The notes: generated by a model not told the origin, from the sequence alone. Shown: positions 36,485-45,783, counted from the first letter of the stretch. The stretch is 64,000 nucleotides of DNA from Faucicola sp902506215 (GCA_016888885.1 CP069437.1:1364001-1428000), one strand, 5' to 3'. Numbers and translations are program-made.

Positions 36485-37231
36485 ATGCCGACACTGATTT
36501 TATTTAACAAACCTTATGGCGTACTCAGCCAATTTCGCAGCGATGACAATAACAATTTTGCGACGCTAAGCGATTATTTTAGCGATAAAAGCTTACGCGT
36601 GGCGGGGCGATTAGATGCCACTTCCGAAGGATTGCTACTGCTAACCGCTGATGGGCAGGTTAATAAAGCCTTGACCCATCCACCCAAAGCCAATGCAGGC
36701 AAAAAACAAGGCAAAACCTACTGGATACAGGTGGAAGGCGATGCAAGCGATGCCCAGTTACAACAACTACAAACAGGGGTAGCACTCAAAGACGGTATCA
36801 CTTTACCTGCCGAAGTTGTACAGCTGAGCGAAGCACAAATTGCCGAGCATATTTGGCAAGCGCCTGACAAGATTGCCAAACGCAAAGTCACCACGTGGCT
36901 CGCCATTACTATTTTTGAAGGTAAAAATCGTCAAGTACGTCGCATGGCGGCCCATGTGGGACTGCCCTGTTTGCGGCTGATTCGCATGGCATCAAGTGGC
37001 TTTAGCTTGGGAAATTTAGAGGTGGGCGCATCCACACAAATACCGCTATCACCTGCCCATTTAAAGCGACTGGGTTTCCAACCTTTATCCGCGGCAACGA
37101 CAACGCCACAATCGCGCAAAAAACCTCGCGTGTTACCGCCTAAATCGCCACAATCAAAGCACCCAACAAGCCGACGCAAACAGCCATTAGCAGACAGCCT
37201 TAAGGAAACCGCTATGAGAAAACAGCCATGA
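36485..37231 (+). CDS. rluE: 23S rRNA pseudouridine synthase (RluE-like)
   Basis: A 248-residue single-domain RsuA-family pseudouridine synthase lacking an S4 domain, most like RluE, which modifies U2457 of 23S rRNA. The core is MPTLILFNKPYGVLSQF, then the catalytic Asp in AGRLDATSEGLLLLT, LTHPPKANAGKKQGKTYWIQV and ITIFEGKNRQVRRMAAHVG. The tail from residue 215 is unusually basic and Pro/Ser/Lys-rich (SRKKPRVLPPKSPQSK), which could aid RNA binding. The start at 36485 is preferred to an upstream ATG because the family begins at this point. The stop overlaps the next gene by four bases (ATGA). Confidence 0.87.
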   Translation: MPTLILFNKPYGVLSQFRSDDNNNFATLSDYFSDKSLRVAGRLDATSEGLLLLTADGQVNKALTHPPKANAGKKQGKTYWIQVEGDASDAQLQQLQTGVALKDGITLPAEVVQLSEAQIAEHIWQAPDKIAKRKVTTWLAITIFEGKNRQVRRMAAHVGLPCLRLIRMASSGFSLGNLEVGASTQIPLSPAHLKRLGFQPLSAATTTPQSRKKPRVLPPKSPQSKHPTSRRKQPLADSLKETAMRKQP

Positions 37232-37935
37232 TTGGTTACCTCTATCGTTTTTTTCAAAGCCGCCCTCGTCTACTGTTAGGGTTTGCCACGATGGTGGTGG
37301 TGTATTTTGGGTTATCGACGCTGGTTGGTCTATTGCCCAAAGATTGGACGTTTGCGGTAGCCTACGATAAATTGAAGTTTGTGACGCAATTTTTGCTGGC
37401 TTGGAATATCGGAATTTGGGTATATTTATTGGCTATTTTTCGGATGATGTATAAAGCCGATCAACATGCAATTTTGGATAAAGCCCATGCTGAAGACGAA
37501 GGCACGGTGTTAATGCTGATTTTGGTTTTTGTCACAGCCATTGTCAGTATGCTGGCGATTGTCGTAGAGTTGGGCACGAGCAAGGACGCCAAAGGTGCTT
37601 TGATGCTGTTTCATATCGCGCTCACCGCCATGACGATTTTGACGGCTTGGTTGTTTATTCATACCATGTTTGCTATTCATTACACCCACGAGTATTTCTT
37701 GCTTAAAGAAGAAAAAAACACAGAAATGCTAGATTTTCCTAACGATGACGACCTCGCTTACTGGGATTTTTTATATTTTTCCTACATCATTGGCACATCT
37801 GGTCAAACAGCGGATATCGCCTTCAACACCCAGCAAGGTCGGATCATCGGTACCATCCATTGTGTGTTATCCTTTTTCTTTAATACCGCAATTTTAGCGT
37901 CCTTAATCAATATGTCAGCAGGCTTAATCAGTTAA
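37228..37935 (+). CDS. DUF1345 membrane protein
   Basis: A 235-residue inner-membrane protein with about five to six hydrophobic segments, matching DUF1345. Family-like sequence is LILVFVTAIVSMLAIVVELG, the HTMFAIHYTHEYF segment and AYWDFLYFSYIIGTSGQTADIAF. The function is unknown. It overlaps rluE and is probably translationally coupled to it. Confidence 0.85.
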   Translation: MIGYLYRFFQSRPRLLLGFATMVVVYFGLSTLVGLLPKDWTFAVAYDKLKFVTQFLLAWNIGIWVYLLAIFRMMYKADQHAILDKAHAEDEGTVLMLILVFVTAIVSMLAIVVELGTSKDAKGALMLFHIALTAMTILTAWLFIHTMFAIHYTHEYFLLKEEKNTEMLDFPNDDDLAYWDFLYFSYIIGTSGQTADIAFNTQQGRIIGTIHCVLSFFFNTAILASLINMSAGLIS

Positions 37936-38099
37936 ATAAATCAGCTATGCGTCCGTTAAATTCGAGTGAATACATCGTCAAAATCGCTTGCTGTATGAGT
38001 TATACTATCTTCGCTTGTGGTCCTCGTCTTAACATAAAATGATAGAACTGTCATATCCCACTACGCCAATATCTCGCTACTTTATAACTAGGAAATTGT

Positions 38100-38600
38100 A
38101 TGATCGCACAATATTTGATGGTCGATAACGCCCTGCTCGAGCAACTGCAAAATGCCACTGATACAGCGCGAACCGCGTTACTTGAAAGCATGAGTGAGCA
38201 GCCTCAAGCGCAATTGGTAGATTTGGGCAAACTGTGGGACATTATCCATTTTGTGCTAACCAAACACAGTGCCACCCAACCTGTACCTGATGAGCCTGTC
38301 AGCGAGTTTGTGGTAGGTGTGGAAACTTTTAGTGACAGTGAAGATGCCGATTTCATTGCTTTTACCCCGTGGGCACATATTGTTGAAATCGTTGATGCCT
38401 TAGAACAAATTAACTTTAAAAAACGCTTAGAAAAAGTATCGATGAAGTCACTACGTGAGCAAGCTATTTTTCCACCCAATATTTGGCAAGACAAAAAGGA
38501 AAACTTGGATAAAGAATTGCTGGCTTCGTATGATGAGTTATTGGCGTTTTATAATGACGCCTTAGACAATGGCAATAATATTGTGGTGAGTATTTTTTGA
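38100..38600 (+). CDS. DUF1877 (YfbM-like) protein
   Basis: A 166-residue cytoplasmic protein of the DUF1877/YfbM family: MIAQYLMVDNALLEQL, LVDLGKLWDIIHFVLT and SIKEVADISKAL-equivalent helical regions, closing on DALDNGNNIVVSIF. The function is unknown. The stop codon coincides with the right end of the IS605-type element (38599 onward), which separates the gene from the hairpin at 39810-39845 that was probably its terminator. Confidence 0.82.
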   Translation: MIAQYLMVDNALLEQLQNATDTARTALLESMSEQPQAQLVDLGKLWDIIHFVLTKHSATQPVPDEPVSEFVVGVETFSDSEDADFIAFTPWAHIVEIVDALEQINFKKRLEKVSMKSLREQAIFPPNIWQDKKENLDKELLASYDELLAFYNDALDNGNNIVVSIF

Positions 38601-38740
38601 CTTCCTCCCCTCTCTAAAGTGAGGGGATTCCTTCTACAAGACGGTCAAGCCCGACCGCAAGAATGTTCTTACTGGCGTTAATATCTCTATCATGCCATGT
38701 GCCACACTTTACACAAGTCCATTCTCTTATTCGCAAACCT
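38600..38740 (-). ncRNA. Possible omega-RNA (TnpB guide RNA), boundaries approximate
   Basis: In IS605-type elements the RNA that guides TnpB is made from the 3' end of tnpB plus the right end, with the guide reading into the flanking host DNA. The right-end hairpin and its position suit this. Here the guide would read into the 3' end of the DUF1877 gene. This is inferred from family knowledge, not from an observed transcript. Confidence 0.35.
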
Positions 38741-39717
38741 GCTCTACCTTTCGGACTACTGGACATATCGCCACAGCACGAGCAAGTTTGGGTAGTGTAT
38801 CGCTCTGATACGATTTCAAAACGGCAACCTGCGTTCTCGCATTTATAGGTCAGTTGTCGTTTCATTTCAAACCAACCTGCATCATAGACGCTTTTGGCTA
38901 GTTTGCCTTTTTTACTGTTAAATTGGGTAGTTCTAACATCACCTACCACGATTAGGGCATTGTCTTTGACTAATTGGGTGGTGAATTTGTGGATTAGGTC
39001 TTGGCGTGTATTTTTGATTTTGGCATGAATCGCTTTGACACGCTGTTTGTTTTTGGCACGTTGGGCGGTGGCTAATGCTTTGGCATATTTGAGCGTTTGC
39101 TTGATTTGTAGTTTATCGCCATTTGAGGCTGTAGCACTGTCTTTTAAACCTAAATCAATACCTACGCTACCAGTTCCACATGATTGTTTGGGGTAATCTT
39201 TGACCGTGACACACGCATACCAACGGTTACGACTGTCTTGGACTAACTCACAAGTGTTAATTTGGTATAGGCTAAGGTTGTAGCTGTCCCATAGATCAAT
39301 AACTAGCTTTTGCCCTTTGGCTAGGCTTAGTTGCAAGGTTGATTTTAAGCCCTTTTTGCCTGTTTGGTGCGTAGCAATATGCTTGATGGCAGATTGTTTA
39401 AATGGTAGCCAACCTAAGCTTTTACGCTTTGATGTTGGGTTGTTGGTTCGCCAGTTTAGTTTGGCTTTTTTGAATTGCTTTCGAGCTTTGGCGTGGGTTT
39501 CATTGATGGCTTGGATGGTCTGACTGTGTAAGCCAAGTAGTTCACCGCTACCTTTGGTGTAGTCGTTTAGGTCGTAAGCACTAAAGAATTTACCAGTCTT
39601 TTTTAGGTGTTTGTAACTCAAGTCATTGACATAATTCCATACGAAATTGACCGCACCGCTTAGGCGGTTGAGTTTATCAGTATGTTTGTCTCGTATGCGT
39701 AGCTTGAGTGTTTTCAT
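38614..39717 (-). CDS. tnpB: TnpB-type RNA-guided endonuclease homologue
   Basis: A 367-residue IS605-type TnpB. The start MKTLKLRIRD at 39717 is preferred; 20 residues upstream are not family-like. The OrfB helix-turn-helix region fills the N-terminal third. The RuvC-I acidic residue is Asp188 in SVGIDLGLKDSAT. The segment where many TnpBs have a catalytic Glu (IxxEDL) reads IVVGDV here, so Gly259 replaces it and Asp260 follows. The C-terminal zinc finger is CSCCG (C312, C315) with CVKC (C335, C338), and RuvC-III is HDRDINASKN (Asp345). It may be active if this clade uses another acidic residue; activity cannot be read from sequence. Confidence 0.88.
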   Translation of the reverse strand: MKTLKLRIRDKHTDKLNRLSGAVNFVWNYVNDLSYKHLKKTGKFFSAYDLNDYTKGSGELLGLHSQTIQAINETHAKARKQFKKAKLNWRTNNPTSKRKSLGWLPFKQSAIKHIATHQTGKKGLKSTLQLSLAKGQKLVIDLWDSYNLSLYQINTCELVQDSRNRWYACVTVKDYPKQSCGTGSVGIDLGLKDSATASNGDKLQIKQTLKYAKALATAQRAKNKQRVKAIHAKIKNTRQDLIHKFTTQLVKDNALIVVGDVRTTQFNSKKGKLAKSVYDAGWFEMKRQLTYKCENAGCRFEIVSERYTTQTCSCCGDMSSSPKGRAGLRIREWTCVKCGTWHDRDINASKNILAVGLDRLVEGIPSL

Positions 39718-39809
39718 GCAAATTATTTTAGCAAAATTTATGCAAGCGTTATAGTGTATGAGTTGCCTTATATCCACCGCCTAAAGTCGGTGGTTTTACG
39801 GCAACGGCT

Positions 39810-39845
39810 GATAAAAAGCACCTTATAAAAGGTGCTTTTTTTATC
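39810..39845. terminator. Symmetrical terminator between IS605 element and the OmpA-like gene
   Basis: AAAAAGCACCTT and AAGGTGCTTTTT form a stem with a 4-nt loop and T runs. Facing either way, it can end the OmpA-like gene (minus) and, before the IS insertion, the DUF1877 gene (plus). Confidence 0.8.
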
Positions 39846-39881
39846 AATTCGCGGATGAAAATATCAGCTAGCTTGACTTGA

Positions 39882-40532
39882 TTAGTTAACTGACTGTGGT
39901 GCAAGGATAATCATCTCTACACGGCGGTTTGGTTCATAGCTTGAGCCAAATTGTGTTGTCGCACCGCGACCAATAGCGCTGATACGGTTACTAGAGATGC
40001 CACGATTGACTAAGTAATTAGCGACTGCTGATGCGCGGCGCTGTGATAATTGTTGGTTTCTATTTGCATCACCTTCCACTGAGGCGTAACCATTTACTTG
40101 AATGTTAGTTTGGTTATAGTCACGTAGTGTGGTAGCTACTTTGTCTAACGTATTATAGAAGTTAGGTAGAATAGTAGAATCACCAACGCGGAAAGTTATC
40201 GCTTCTGGGATAGACAAGTTAATGTTATTAGTCACTGGGTCACGCGTTACCGTTACGCCAGAACCTGCGGTTTCTGCACGAAGTTTAGCTTCTTGTTGCT
40301 GCATGTAGTAACCCACGCCCGCACCTAGTACACCACCGATTGCCGCATCACGACCGGTTTTTTCACCGCCCGTTGCCTTTGAGACACCCGCACCTGCGGC
40401 TGCCCCTAATAGACCACCAATAAGCGCTTTATTGTCGGTAATGCCTGTTGTTGTCGTACCAGTTGGCGTTGTTGCACAACCTGTTAAGATAACACCTGAT
40501 GCTAAAGTAGCTGCTAATAATTTAGTACGCAT
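39882..40532 (-). CDS. OmpA-family outer-membrane lipoprotein (YiaD-like)
   Basis: A 216-residue lipoprotein. A signal peptide ends in the lipobox LTGC (Cys19), so the mature protein is lipidated. A glycine-zipper region follows (residues 35-80, ALIGGLLGAAAGAGVSKATGG and AAIGGVLGAGVGYYMQQQ), then a C-terminal OmpA-like peptidoglycan-binding domain (VNGYASVEGDANRNQQLSQRRASAVANYL, GRGATTQFGSSYEPNRRVEM). It likely tethers the outer membrane to the cell wall, like YiaD. Confidence 0.9.
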   Translation of the reverse strand: MRTKLLAATLASGVILTGCATTPTGTTTTGITDNKALIGGLLGAAAGAGVSKATGGEKTGRDAAIGGVLGAGVGYYMQQQEAKLRAETAGSGVTVTRDPVTNNINLSIPEAITFRVGDSTILPNFYNTLDKVATTLRDYNQTNIQVNGYASVEGDANRNQQLSQRRASAVANYLVNRGISSNRISAIGRGATTQFGSSYEPNRRVEMIILAPQSVN

Positions 40533-41086
40533 GAGTAATCTCCTTTGAATTCCTCTAGTTATAATTACTTAGTTATAATTGTCACGCACCAACTTGTTGT
40601 TTTTATCTCATTTGCCAGATAAACCTGACAACACTCAGTTGCTTTGTGATTGAGCTCATTATGCAATAAACTTTTTCGTTATATGTAATGATTTGTCTTA
40701 AGGATGTTGTAAGATGGCATAATTTGTTACAAAATATTTTCAAATATTCATTATCTATATTATTTATTTTTATATATTAAATGCTTCGTGATTTTGATGA
40801 AAACTGTGCTGGATGGTCAATCTATTATCCATAGCTTATTCAATAACTTGTTAATTTTTAAAAAAATTTTTTGACAATTAACTTTACTGGGATGTATAGC
40901 GTAGCACCAATAAACCTGCAAGATTTGTGCTTGCCAGTGTATAAAAATTTATTAGTGAACATTTTTGACGTTTGCTAAACTAACACTTATTTTTACAATT
41001 AACGAAGCCAAATTAATGAAGCCAAGTATTTTTTCTTATGTCTCATTCAAATAAGCTTTTTTGAATAAGCTTTGTGGGAGCCAAAT
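40533..41086. other. Intergenic region upstream of the OmpA-like and acyltransferase genes
   Basis: 554 AT-rich bases between divergent genes. I see no gene; promoters for both sides must lie here. TTGACA-like sequence occurs near 40870, but spacing to a -10 is not convincing. Confidence 0.4.
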
Positions 41087-42055
41087 ATGACAAATAACGA
41101 TAAACCATCATTGCTTAAAAACACGTTCAATAAACTGCGTAAAACATCATTACCTTTGGCGCAAAACGCCAGCTTAGCGGTGGCGGTAGGGACCATTACC
41201 GGCAATTCAGTGCTGTTTAGTCTACCACTTTGGGCGATGGGCGCGGTAAAAACATTAACGGGTCATCCATTGGCAGATAAATGCGTGTTAAAAATAGCCA
41301 ATCACTGGATCAACACCAACAATCGCTTAATTGAAAATATCCTGCCCGATATTGATTTTCGCGTCAATCTGCCTGATGACTTATCGGTTAATGGCAAATA
41401 TATTTTGCTGAGTAATCACCAATCTTGGGTCGACACCACTGTCATTCAATATATCAGTGAAAACCGACTGCCATTAACGCGATTTTTTGCCAAATACGAG
41501 CTACTGTATATCCCAATTGTGGGGCAAGCCTTTTATTTTTTAGACTTTCCGATGATGAAACGCTACTCGAAAACAGCGATTGCTAAAAATCCAGCGCTAG
41601 AAGACCGCGATATCATCGAAGCCAAACGCGCTTGTCAAAACTTACTCGACAAGCCTTTTACCTTACTTAACTTTATCGAAGGCACGCGGTTTACCGAAAA
41701 AAAACGTGACTTGCAACAATCGCCCTACCAACATTTGCTAAAACCCAAGGCGGGCGGCATTGCACTTGCATTGGGTGCGTTGGGTAACGATTTAGACGCC
41801 GTGCTTGATATGACGATTGTGTATCCTGACGGTATTCCTAGCTATCAGGATTTGTGGCAAGGTAATATCAAACGCATCGGGGTGGATATTCAAAAAATTG
41901 CATTGCCAGATGATTTGCTACAGCGCCTCATGGATGGCAAATACCAACAGGATGAACAAACCAAAATAGATATGTACCGTTGGCTTGATGACTTGTGGCA
42001 GCAAAAAGATCAACGCATCCAAGCCATGCTCGATGATTTTACCCGTCATCCATAG
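41087..42055 (+). CDS. PlsC-family acyltransferase (YihG-like)
   Basis: A 322-residue 1-acylglycerol-3-phosphate acyltransferase-type protein. An N-terminal hydrophobic stretch (residues 28-55) is followed by the H(x)4D motif NHQSWVD (near residue 110), the LPLTRFFAKYELLYIPIVGQAFYFLDF segment, the substrate motif FIEGTRFT (near residue 205) and TIVYPDG. It probably acylates a lysophospholipid at the inner membrane. The ATG at 41087 is used because GGGAG lies six bases upstream; an upstream TTG (41072) is less likely. Confidence 0.83.
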   Translation: MTNNDKPSLLKNTFNKLRKTSLPLAQNASLAVAVGTITGNSVLFSLPLWAMGAVKTLTGHPLADKCVLKIANHWINTNNRLIENILPDIDFRVNLPDDLSVNGKYILLSNHQSWVDTTVIQYISENRLPLTRFFAKYELLYIPIVGQAFYFLDFPMMKRYSKTAIAKNPALEDRDIIEAKRACQNLLDKPFTLLNFIEGTRFTEKKRDLQQSPYQHLLKPKAGGIALALGALGNDLDAVLDMTIVYPDGIPSYQDLWQGNIKRIGVDIQKIALPDDLLQRLMDGKYQQDEQTKIDMYRWLDDLWQQKDQRIQAMLDDFTRHP

Positions 42056-42188
42056 CGACGCCTTACTAGTGACATATCACTAGTGACACTACTAGTTAAA
42101 ATCTCAGGTAAGCCATGCAAGTATGACTTACCTACCTTGTCCTCACTCACATTTTTTGCGTTATTGACCCCAATTTGAGCAACTTTTT

Positions 42189-43250
42189 ATGCCAACTGCT
42201 AATTTAGACCCAAAATCCAGCCCAACGCCAAGCCCGAATATTAACCAACCGCTCACTACCCACCCTGCCAAACCCAGTCGTTGGCAGTTAGCCTACGATA
42301 TCATCATGATGGTTGCCATTGTGTTGGACTTGCTGCTCATGGGATTTGACACTTTGATGCTAAGTAGTTTTATGGCAAAAATAGCAAATTGGCTGGGATT
42401 TGTTGACAGCATCGTCAGTTATCAGCAAGGATGGCACGAGCCGCTCAAAGTGGCAGGGGGTCTGTTTACCATCTTTTTGGTAGCAGAGCTTTTGGTTCGC
42501 TGGTTGATTGCCATCGCCCAAAAACGCTATTACCGCTGGTTTTTCTTTCCATTCGTGCATTGGTATGAAGTGTTAGGCTGTGCACCGCAGCTGCGCGCAT
42601 TACGACTGCTGCGCGTTGGCGTGATTGGTTATCGTCTGCACAAGCTGGGCTACAAAGTTTTGCCCGCCAGTTGGCTTGCCACTATCAAATTTTATTATCA
42701 AATGATTATGGAAGAGATTTCTGATCGGGTGATTTTAACTGCGATTGACAATATCCGCACCGAAATAAGCAACGCCGATGGGCATTTGGTCAAAAACATC
42801 ATCGACAAGCATCGGGATGACATACAAAAGGTCATTGTCGAAGTGCTGCAGCAAGAGGCCACACCGTTATTACAATCCACACCCGCCCATCCTGCCATCT
42901 TTGCCAAACCTTTGGCAGAACAGGTGGGCATCGCCATTCAGCAAGCGCTGACCGATACGCCCGAGCTGCATCGCATATTACGCTTGATACCGATTGCAGG
43001 TAGTCTGATAGAAAACCAAATGCACAGCATCGGGCAACACATTGGGGAAAATCTGACATTAAGCTTGACTACTAACCTTACCAAACCGCAAACGCTCACG
43101 CTGATATATGAAGAAATCGCCAAAAGCTTGGTGCAAATTGACGTCACTAGCCCTGCGCTAGAAAAATTAGTTAGCGATATTATTGATGATAGTTTGACGT
43201 CACTTGCCAACCAAGTTCGCATTCAACAATGGAAGCACCAAATACGCTGA
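42189..43250 (+). CDS. Uncharacterised membrane protein
   Basis: A 353-residue protein I do not recognise. A proline-rich, polar lead (residues 1-30) is followed by a membrane segment (34-53), a second around 90-108, and a basic/aromatic stretch (RYYRWFFFPFVHWYEVLG, RALRLLRVGVIGYRLHKLGYKVLP) that recalls the interface of voltage-type ion-channel transporters without a pore. The C-terminal 190 residues are soluble and helical, with periodic leucines and isoleucines (DRVILTAIDNIRTEI, IQKVIVEVLQQE), suggesting coiled coil. It lies between the acyltransferase and min genes and has its own start region. Confidence 0.65.
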   Translation: MPTANLDPKSSPTPSPNINQPLTTHPAKPSRWQLAYDIIMMVAIVLDLLLMGFDTLMLSSFMAKIANWLGFVDSIVSYQQGWHEPLKVAGGLFTIFLVAELLVRWLIAIAQKRYYRWFFFPFVHWYEVLGCAPQLRALRLLRVGVIGYRLHKLGYKVLPASWLATIKFYYQMIMEEISDRVILTAIDNIRTEISNADGHLVKNIIDKHRDDIQKVIVEVLQQEATPLLQSTPAHPAIFAKPLAEQVGIAIQQALTDTPELHRILRLIPIAGSLIENQMHSIGQHIGENLTLSLTTNLTKPQTLTLIYEEIAKSLVQIDVTSPALEKLVSDIIDDSLTSLANQVRIQQWKHQIR

Positions 43251-43431
43251 TTCAATACAAGAGTTTGGCTGGCAGCTAACGGCTGTGCAACGCTTTTTTT
43301 ATCGCCCTATTACGGCTTTGGTTGCCAAACAATAAATAGCGCGGTGAATGGTTGTTGTTTTAAATAATACTTGCTAATATGCGGTATGAATCGATTTTGA
43401 TGTATAAAAAGTTATTATAAAAAGGTTTTTC

Positions 43432-44436
43432 ATGACACAGCCCGCTGCCCTTGACTTGACCCAAGCTAGTTCATCACAAAACTTACAAAACCTACCTAAC
43501 CTATCAGAGCAGGGTTCACCGCAAAGTCAGCAGCCAGCCAACCTATTACCCACCGACCCTGTAGCCCCTAGCGTGAAACTCACTGGCAGGCTACTGAACT
43601 TTACCCGCCTAAATATTGAAGGCAATGATATCAAAGTAATTTTGACAAAAATTGCACAAAAGCTAGGTCGTCAACGCCAGTCCAACTTACCGGTGATTGT
43701 CAGCTGTCAACAGCCATTAAATTTAGCCCAGCTTTGGGGCGGCTTATGGGTGCTAGGGTTACAGCCAATTGGTTTGGTCACAGGTGCTAATGACACCCAA
43801 GCCAATGCGCTTCGCATTGCCATTTTTCCAGCGGATGGGCAGCGCATTGACGGCAAAGCACCAAAAAATGTGGCGATGGGTAGTGAGCGAAAATCAGACA
43901 GCACAGCCAATACGCCATCCTCTCAACACGTTGCGCAATCCCCTACCCAATCACTCACATCCGACAGTCAAGTGACTGAGCGAAAAAATCAAACCGCCAA
44001 TGATATGGTAACCAATAATACCGCAAGCCATGAGACCACAAGCAATGATACCGCAGCTGCACCTGAAAAATTTGTCGCCTCACCGCATCACCAATCGCAG
44101 CTTGAAGGCGATTTGGTGCATAGTCAAATGCTGCGCTCAGGTCAAAGTATCAACCATGTTGGGGGTGACGTGATTTTGACCAAAGGCATCAATGCCGGCG
44201 CGGAAGCGATTACCGATTATAGCCTACACGTGTATGGCAAAGCCGAAGGGCGATTGGTCGCAGGAGCGACGGGCGACACCAATGCCAAAATATTCTGTTT
44301 ACGTTTTAACCCGTCACTGGTGTCAGTTGCAGGGACTTATTGCCTAAAAGAAAATATTCCCACGGAGTATTTGGATAAAGCGGTACAAGTCAGCTACTTG
44401 GATGGACAAGGCTTGGTGTTTGAGTTGATGGAATAA
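43432..44436 (+). CDS. minC: Septum site-determining protein MinC
   Basis: A 334-residue MinC, longer than the usual 220-240. The N-terminal FtsZ-inhibiting domain (residues 45-125; SVKLTGRLLNFTRLNIEG, GGLWVLGLQPIGLVTG) and the C-terminal beta-helix that dimerises and binds MinD (residues 225-334; LRSGQSINHVGGDVILTKGINAGAEAI, NAKIFCLRFNPSLVSVAG) are both clear. They are joined by about 90 residues rich in Ser, Thr, Asn and Gln (residues 145-220), which accounts for the extra length. It lies upstream of minD and minE, with a 255-base gap before minD. Confidence 0.9.
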   Translation: MTQPAALDLTQASSSQNLQNLPNLSEQGSPQSQQPANLLPTDPVAPSVKLTGRLLNFTRLNIEGNDIKVILTKIAQKLGRQRQSNLPVIVSCQQPLNLAQLWGGLWVLGLQPIGLVTGANDTQANALRIAIFPADGQRIDGKAPKNVAMGSERKSDSTANTPSSQHVAQSPTQSLTSDSQVTERKNQTANDMVTNNTASHETTSNDTAAAPEKFVASPHHQSQLEGDLVHSQMLRSGQSINHVGGDVILTKGINAGAEAITDYSLHVYGKAEGRLVAGATGDTNAKIFCLRFNPSLVSVAGTYCLKENIPTEYLDKAVQVSYLDGQGLVFELME

Positions 44437-44691
44437 CAATCACTTAAACAACCACTTATACCACAATCTATGCAAAAATCGTCAATCTCTCGATTAACTT
44501 CGAAAAGTTTTTTATGCTAAACTAGTCCAATTAACCAAATTTAGGCTAACTAAAATTTAAGTCTTAATTTTTAACGATTTACGTTAATTTATATCCATAT
44601 TTTTCAAACCAGTTTAGCGTGAATGTGTGTATGGCTTGAATGATTCAATACCGCCTCACTGACACCGTGCTATGAATAGGAGTATGCCAAA

Positions 44692-45504
44692 GTGGCAAAA
44701 ATCGTTGTTGTAACTTCAGGAAAAGGCGGGGTAGGTAAAACCACCACCAGTGCCTCTTTTGCTACAGGTCTTGCCGTTCGCGGCTTTAAAACTGTGGTGA
44801 TTGACTTTGACGTGGGTCTTAGAAACCTTGACCTCATTATGGGCTGCGAAAACCGCATCGTGTATGACTTTGTTGATGTTATCTCAGGGAACGCGCGCCT
44901 GTCCCAAGCGTTAGTAAAAGACAAACAACTCAATAATTTGTTTATCTTACCTGCCAGCCAAACCCGCGACAAAGATGCCTTGACAGATGAAGGAGTCGCC
45001 GAAGTCATTAATGAGTTAGCCAAACAATTTGACTACATCGTGTGTGACTCGCCCGCCGGTATCGAGCGTGGTGCTCAGCTTGCTATGTACCATGCTGATG
45101 AAGCCATCATCGTGACCAACCCAGAAATCTCATCGGTGCGTGACTCAGACCGTATCATCGGTATTTTGCAAAGCCGTACCAAAAAAGTTGAAGAGGGTAC
45201 AGGTGTGGTACGTGAGCACTTGGTCATCAACCGCTATAACGCTGAGCGTGCGGAGCGCGGTGAGATGATGGACATCAACAGTATCTCTAATGACATCCTA
45301 AAAGTGCCGCTACTTGGCGTGATTCCTGAAAGCAATAGCGTACTTGAGGCATCAAACCAAGGTGTGCCTGTAGTGCTGGATCAAAATTCAAAAGCCGGTC
45401 AAACTTATGATGACATGGTCGCTCGTTTCTTGGGGGAAGAACGTCCCTATCGCCATATCGAAGTGAAGAAGAAAAGCTTCCTACAACGCTGGTTTGGAGG
45501 TTAG
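44692..45504 (+). CDS. minD: Septum site-determining ATPase MinD
   Basis: A 270-residue MinD with a GTG start at 44692 (AGGAG nine bases upstream). The deviant Walker A motif KGGVGKTTTSASF is at residues 10-22, DFDVGLRNLDL near 40, DSPAGIERGAQLA near 120, and the C-terminal membrane-targeting amphipathic helix EVKKKSFLQRWFGG closes it. It recruits MinC to the membrane and, with MinE, oscillates to keep FtsZ at midcell. minE starts three bases after its stop. Confidence 0.97.
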   Translation: MAKIVVVTSGKGGVGKTTTSASFATGLAVRGFKTVVIDFDVGLRNLDLIMGCENRIVYDFVDVISGNARLSQALVKDKQLNNLFILPASQTRDKDALTDEGVAEVINELAKQFDYIVCDSPAGIERGAQLAMYHADEAIIVTNPEISSVRDSDRIIGILQSRTKKVEEGTGVVREHLVINRYNAERAERGEMMDINSISNDILKVPLLGVIPESNSVLEASNQGVPVVLDQNSKAGQTYDDMVARFLGEERPYRHIEVKKKSFLQRWFGG

Positions 45505-45507
45505 GCT

Positions 45508-45783
45508 ATGGGATTTTGGAGTAATTTATTTGGCGGTGAGCAAAAGTCAAACAGTGCCAATACTGCCGCAGAGCGCCTAAAGGTCATCGTTGCCAGCGAA
45601 AACCGCTTGCACAATCGGTTAACCCCAGAGCGTATCGAAAAAATGAAACGTGAGATTTTGGCAGTGGTCAATACCTACGTGTCAGGTGTCAACATTGATG
45701 ACGTCAATATTCAACATCACAATGAAGCGAACATGGAAGTGCTGGAGATGAATATCAGCTTGCCTGATAGTACGCGCCAATAA
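45508..45783 (+). CDS. minE: Cell division topological specificity factor MinE
   Basis: A 91-residue MinE: an N-terminal membrane-binding helix (MGFWSNLFGG), the anti-MinCD region with RLKVIVASEN, and the dimerising topological-specificity domain (RIEKMKREILAVVNTYV, EANMEVLEMNISLP). Immediate linkage to minD and the strong terminator that follows complete the operon. Confidence 0.96.
   Translation: MGFWSNLFGGEQKSNSANTAAERLKVIVASENRLHNRLTPERIEKMKREILAVVNTYVSGVNIDDVNIQHHNEANMEVLEMNISLPDSTRQ

Larger units (their letters stand above)
38599..39809 (-). mobile_element. IS200/IS605-type element with tnpB only (ends approximate)
   Basis: On the minus strand the left end carries a short hairpin (CCACCGACTTTAGGCGGTGG, about 39771-39790) and the right end carries another (CCCCTCACTTTAGAGAGGGG, about 38607-38626) followed by GGAAGTCAA, as in IS605-family ends. 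There are no inverted repeats or target duplication, as expected for this family. No tnpA gene is present, so movement would need a transposase from elsewhere. Boundaries are estimates. Confidence 0.7.
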
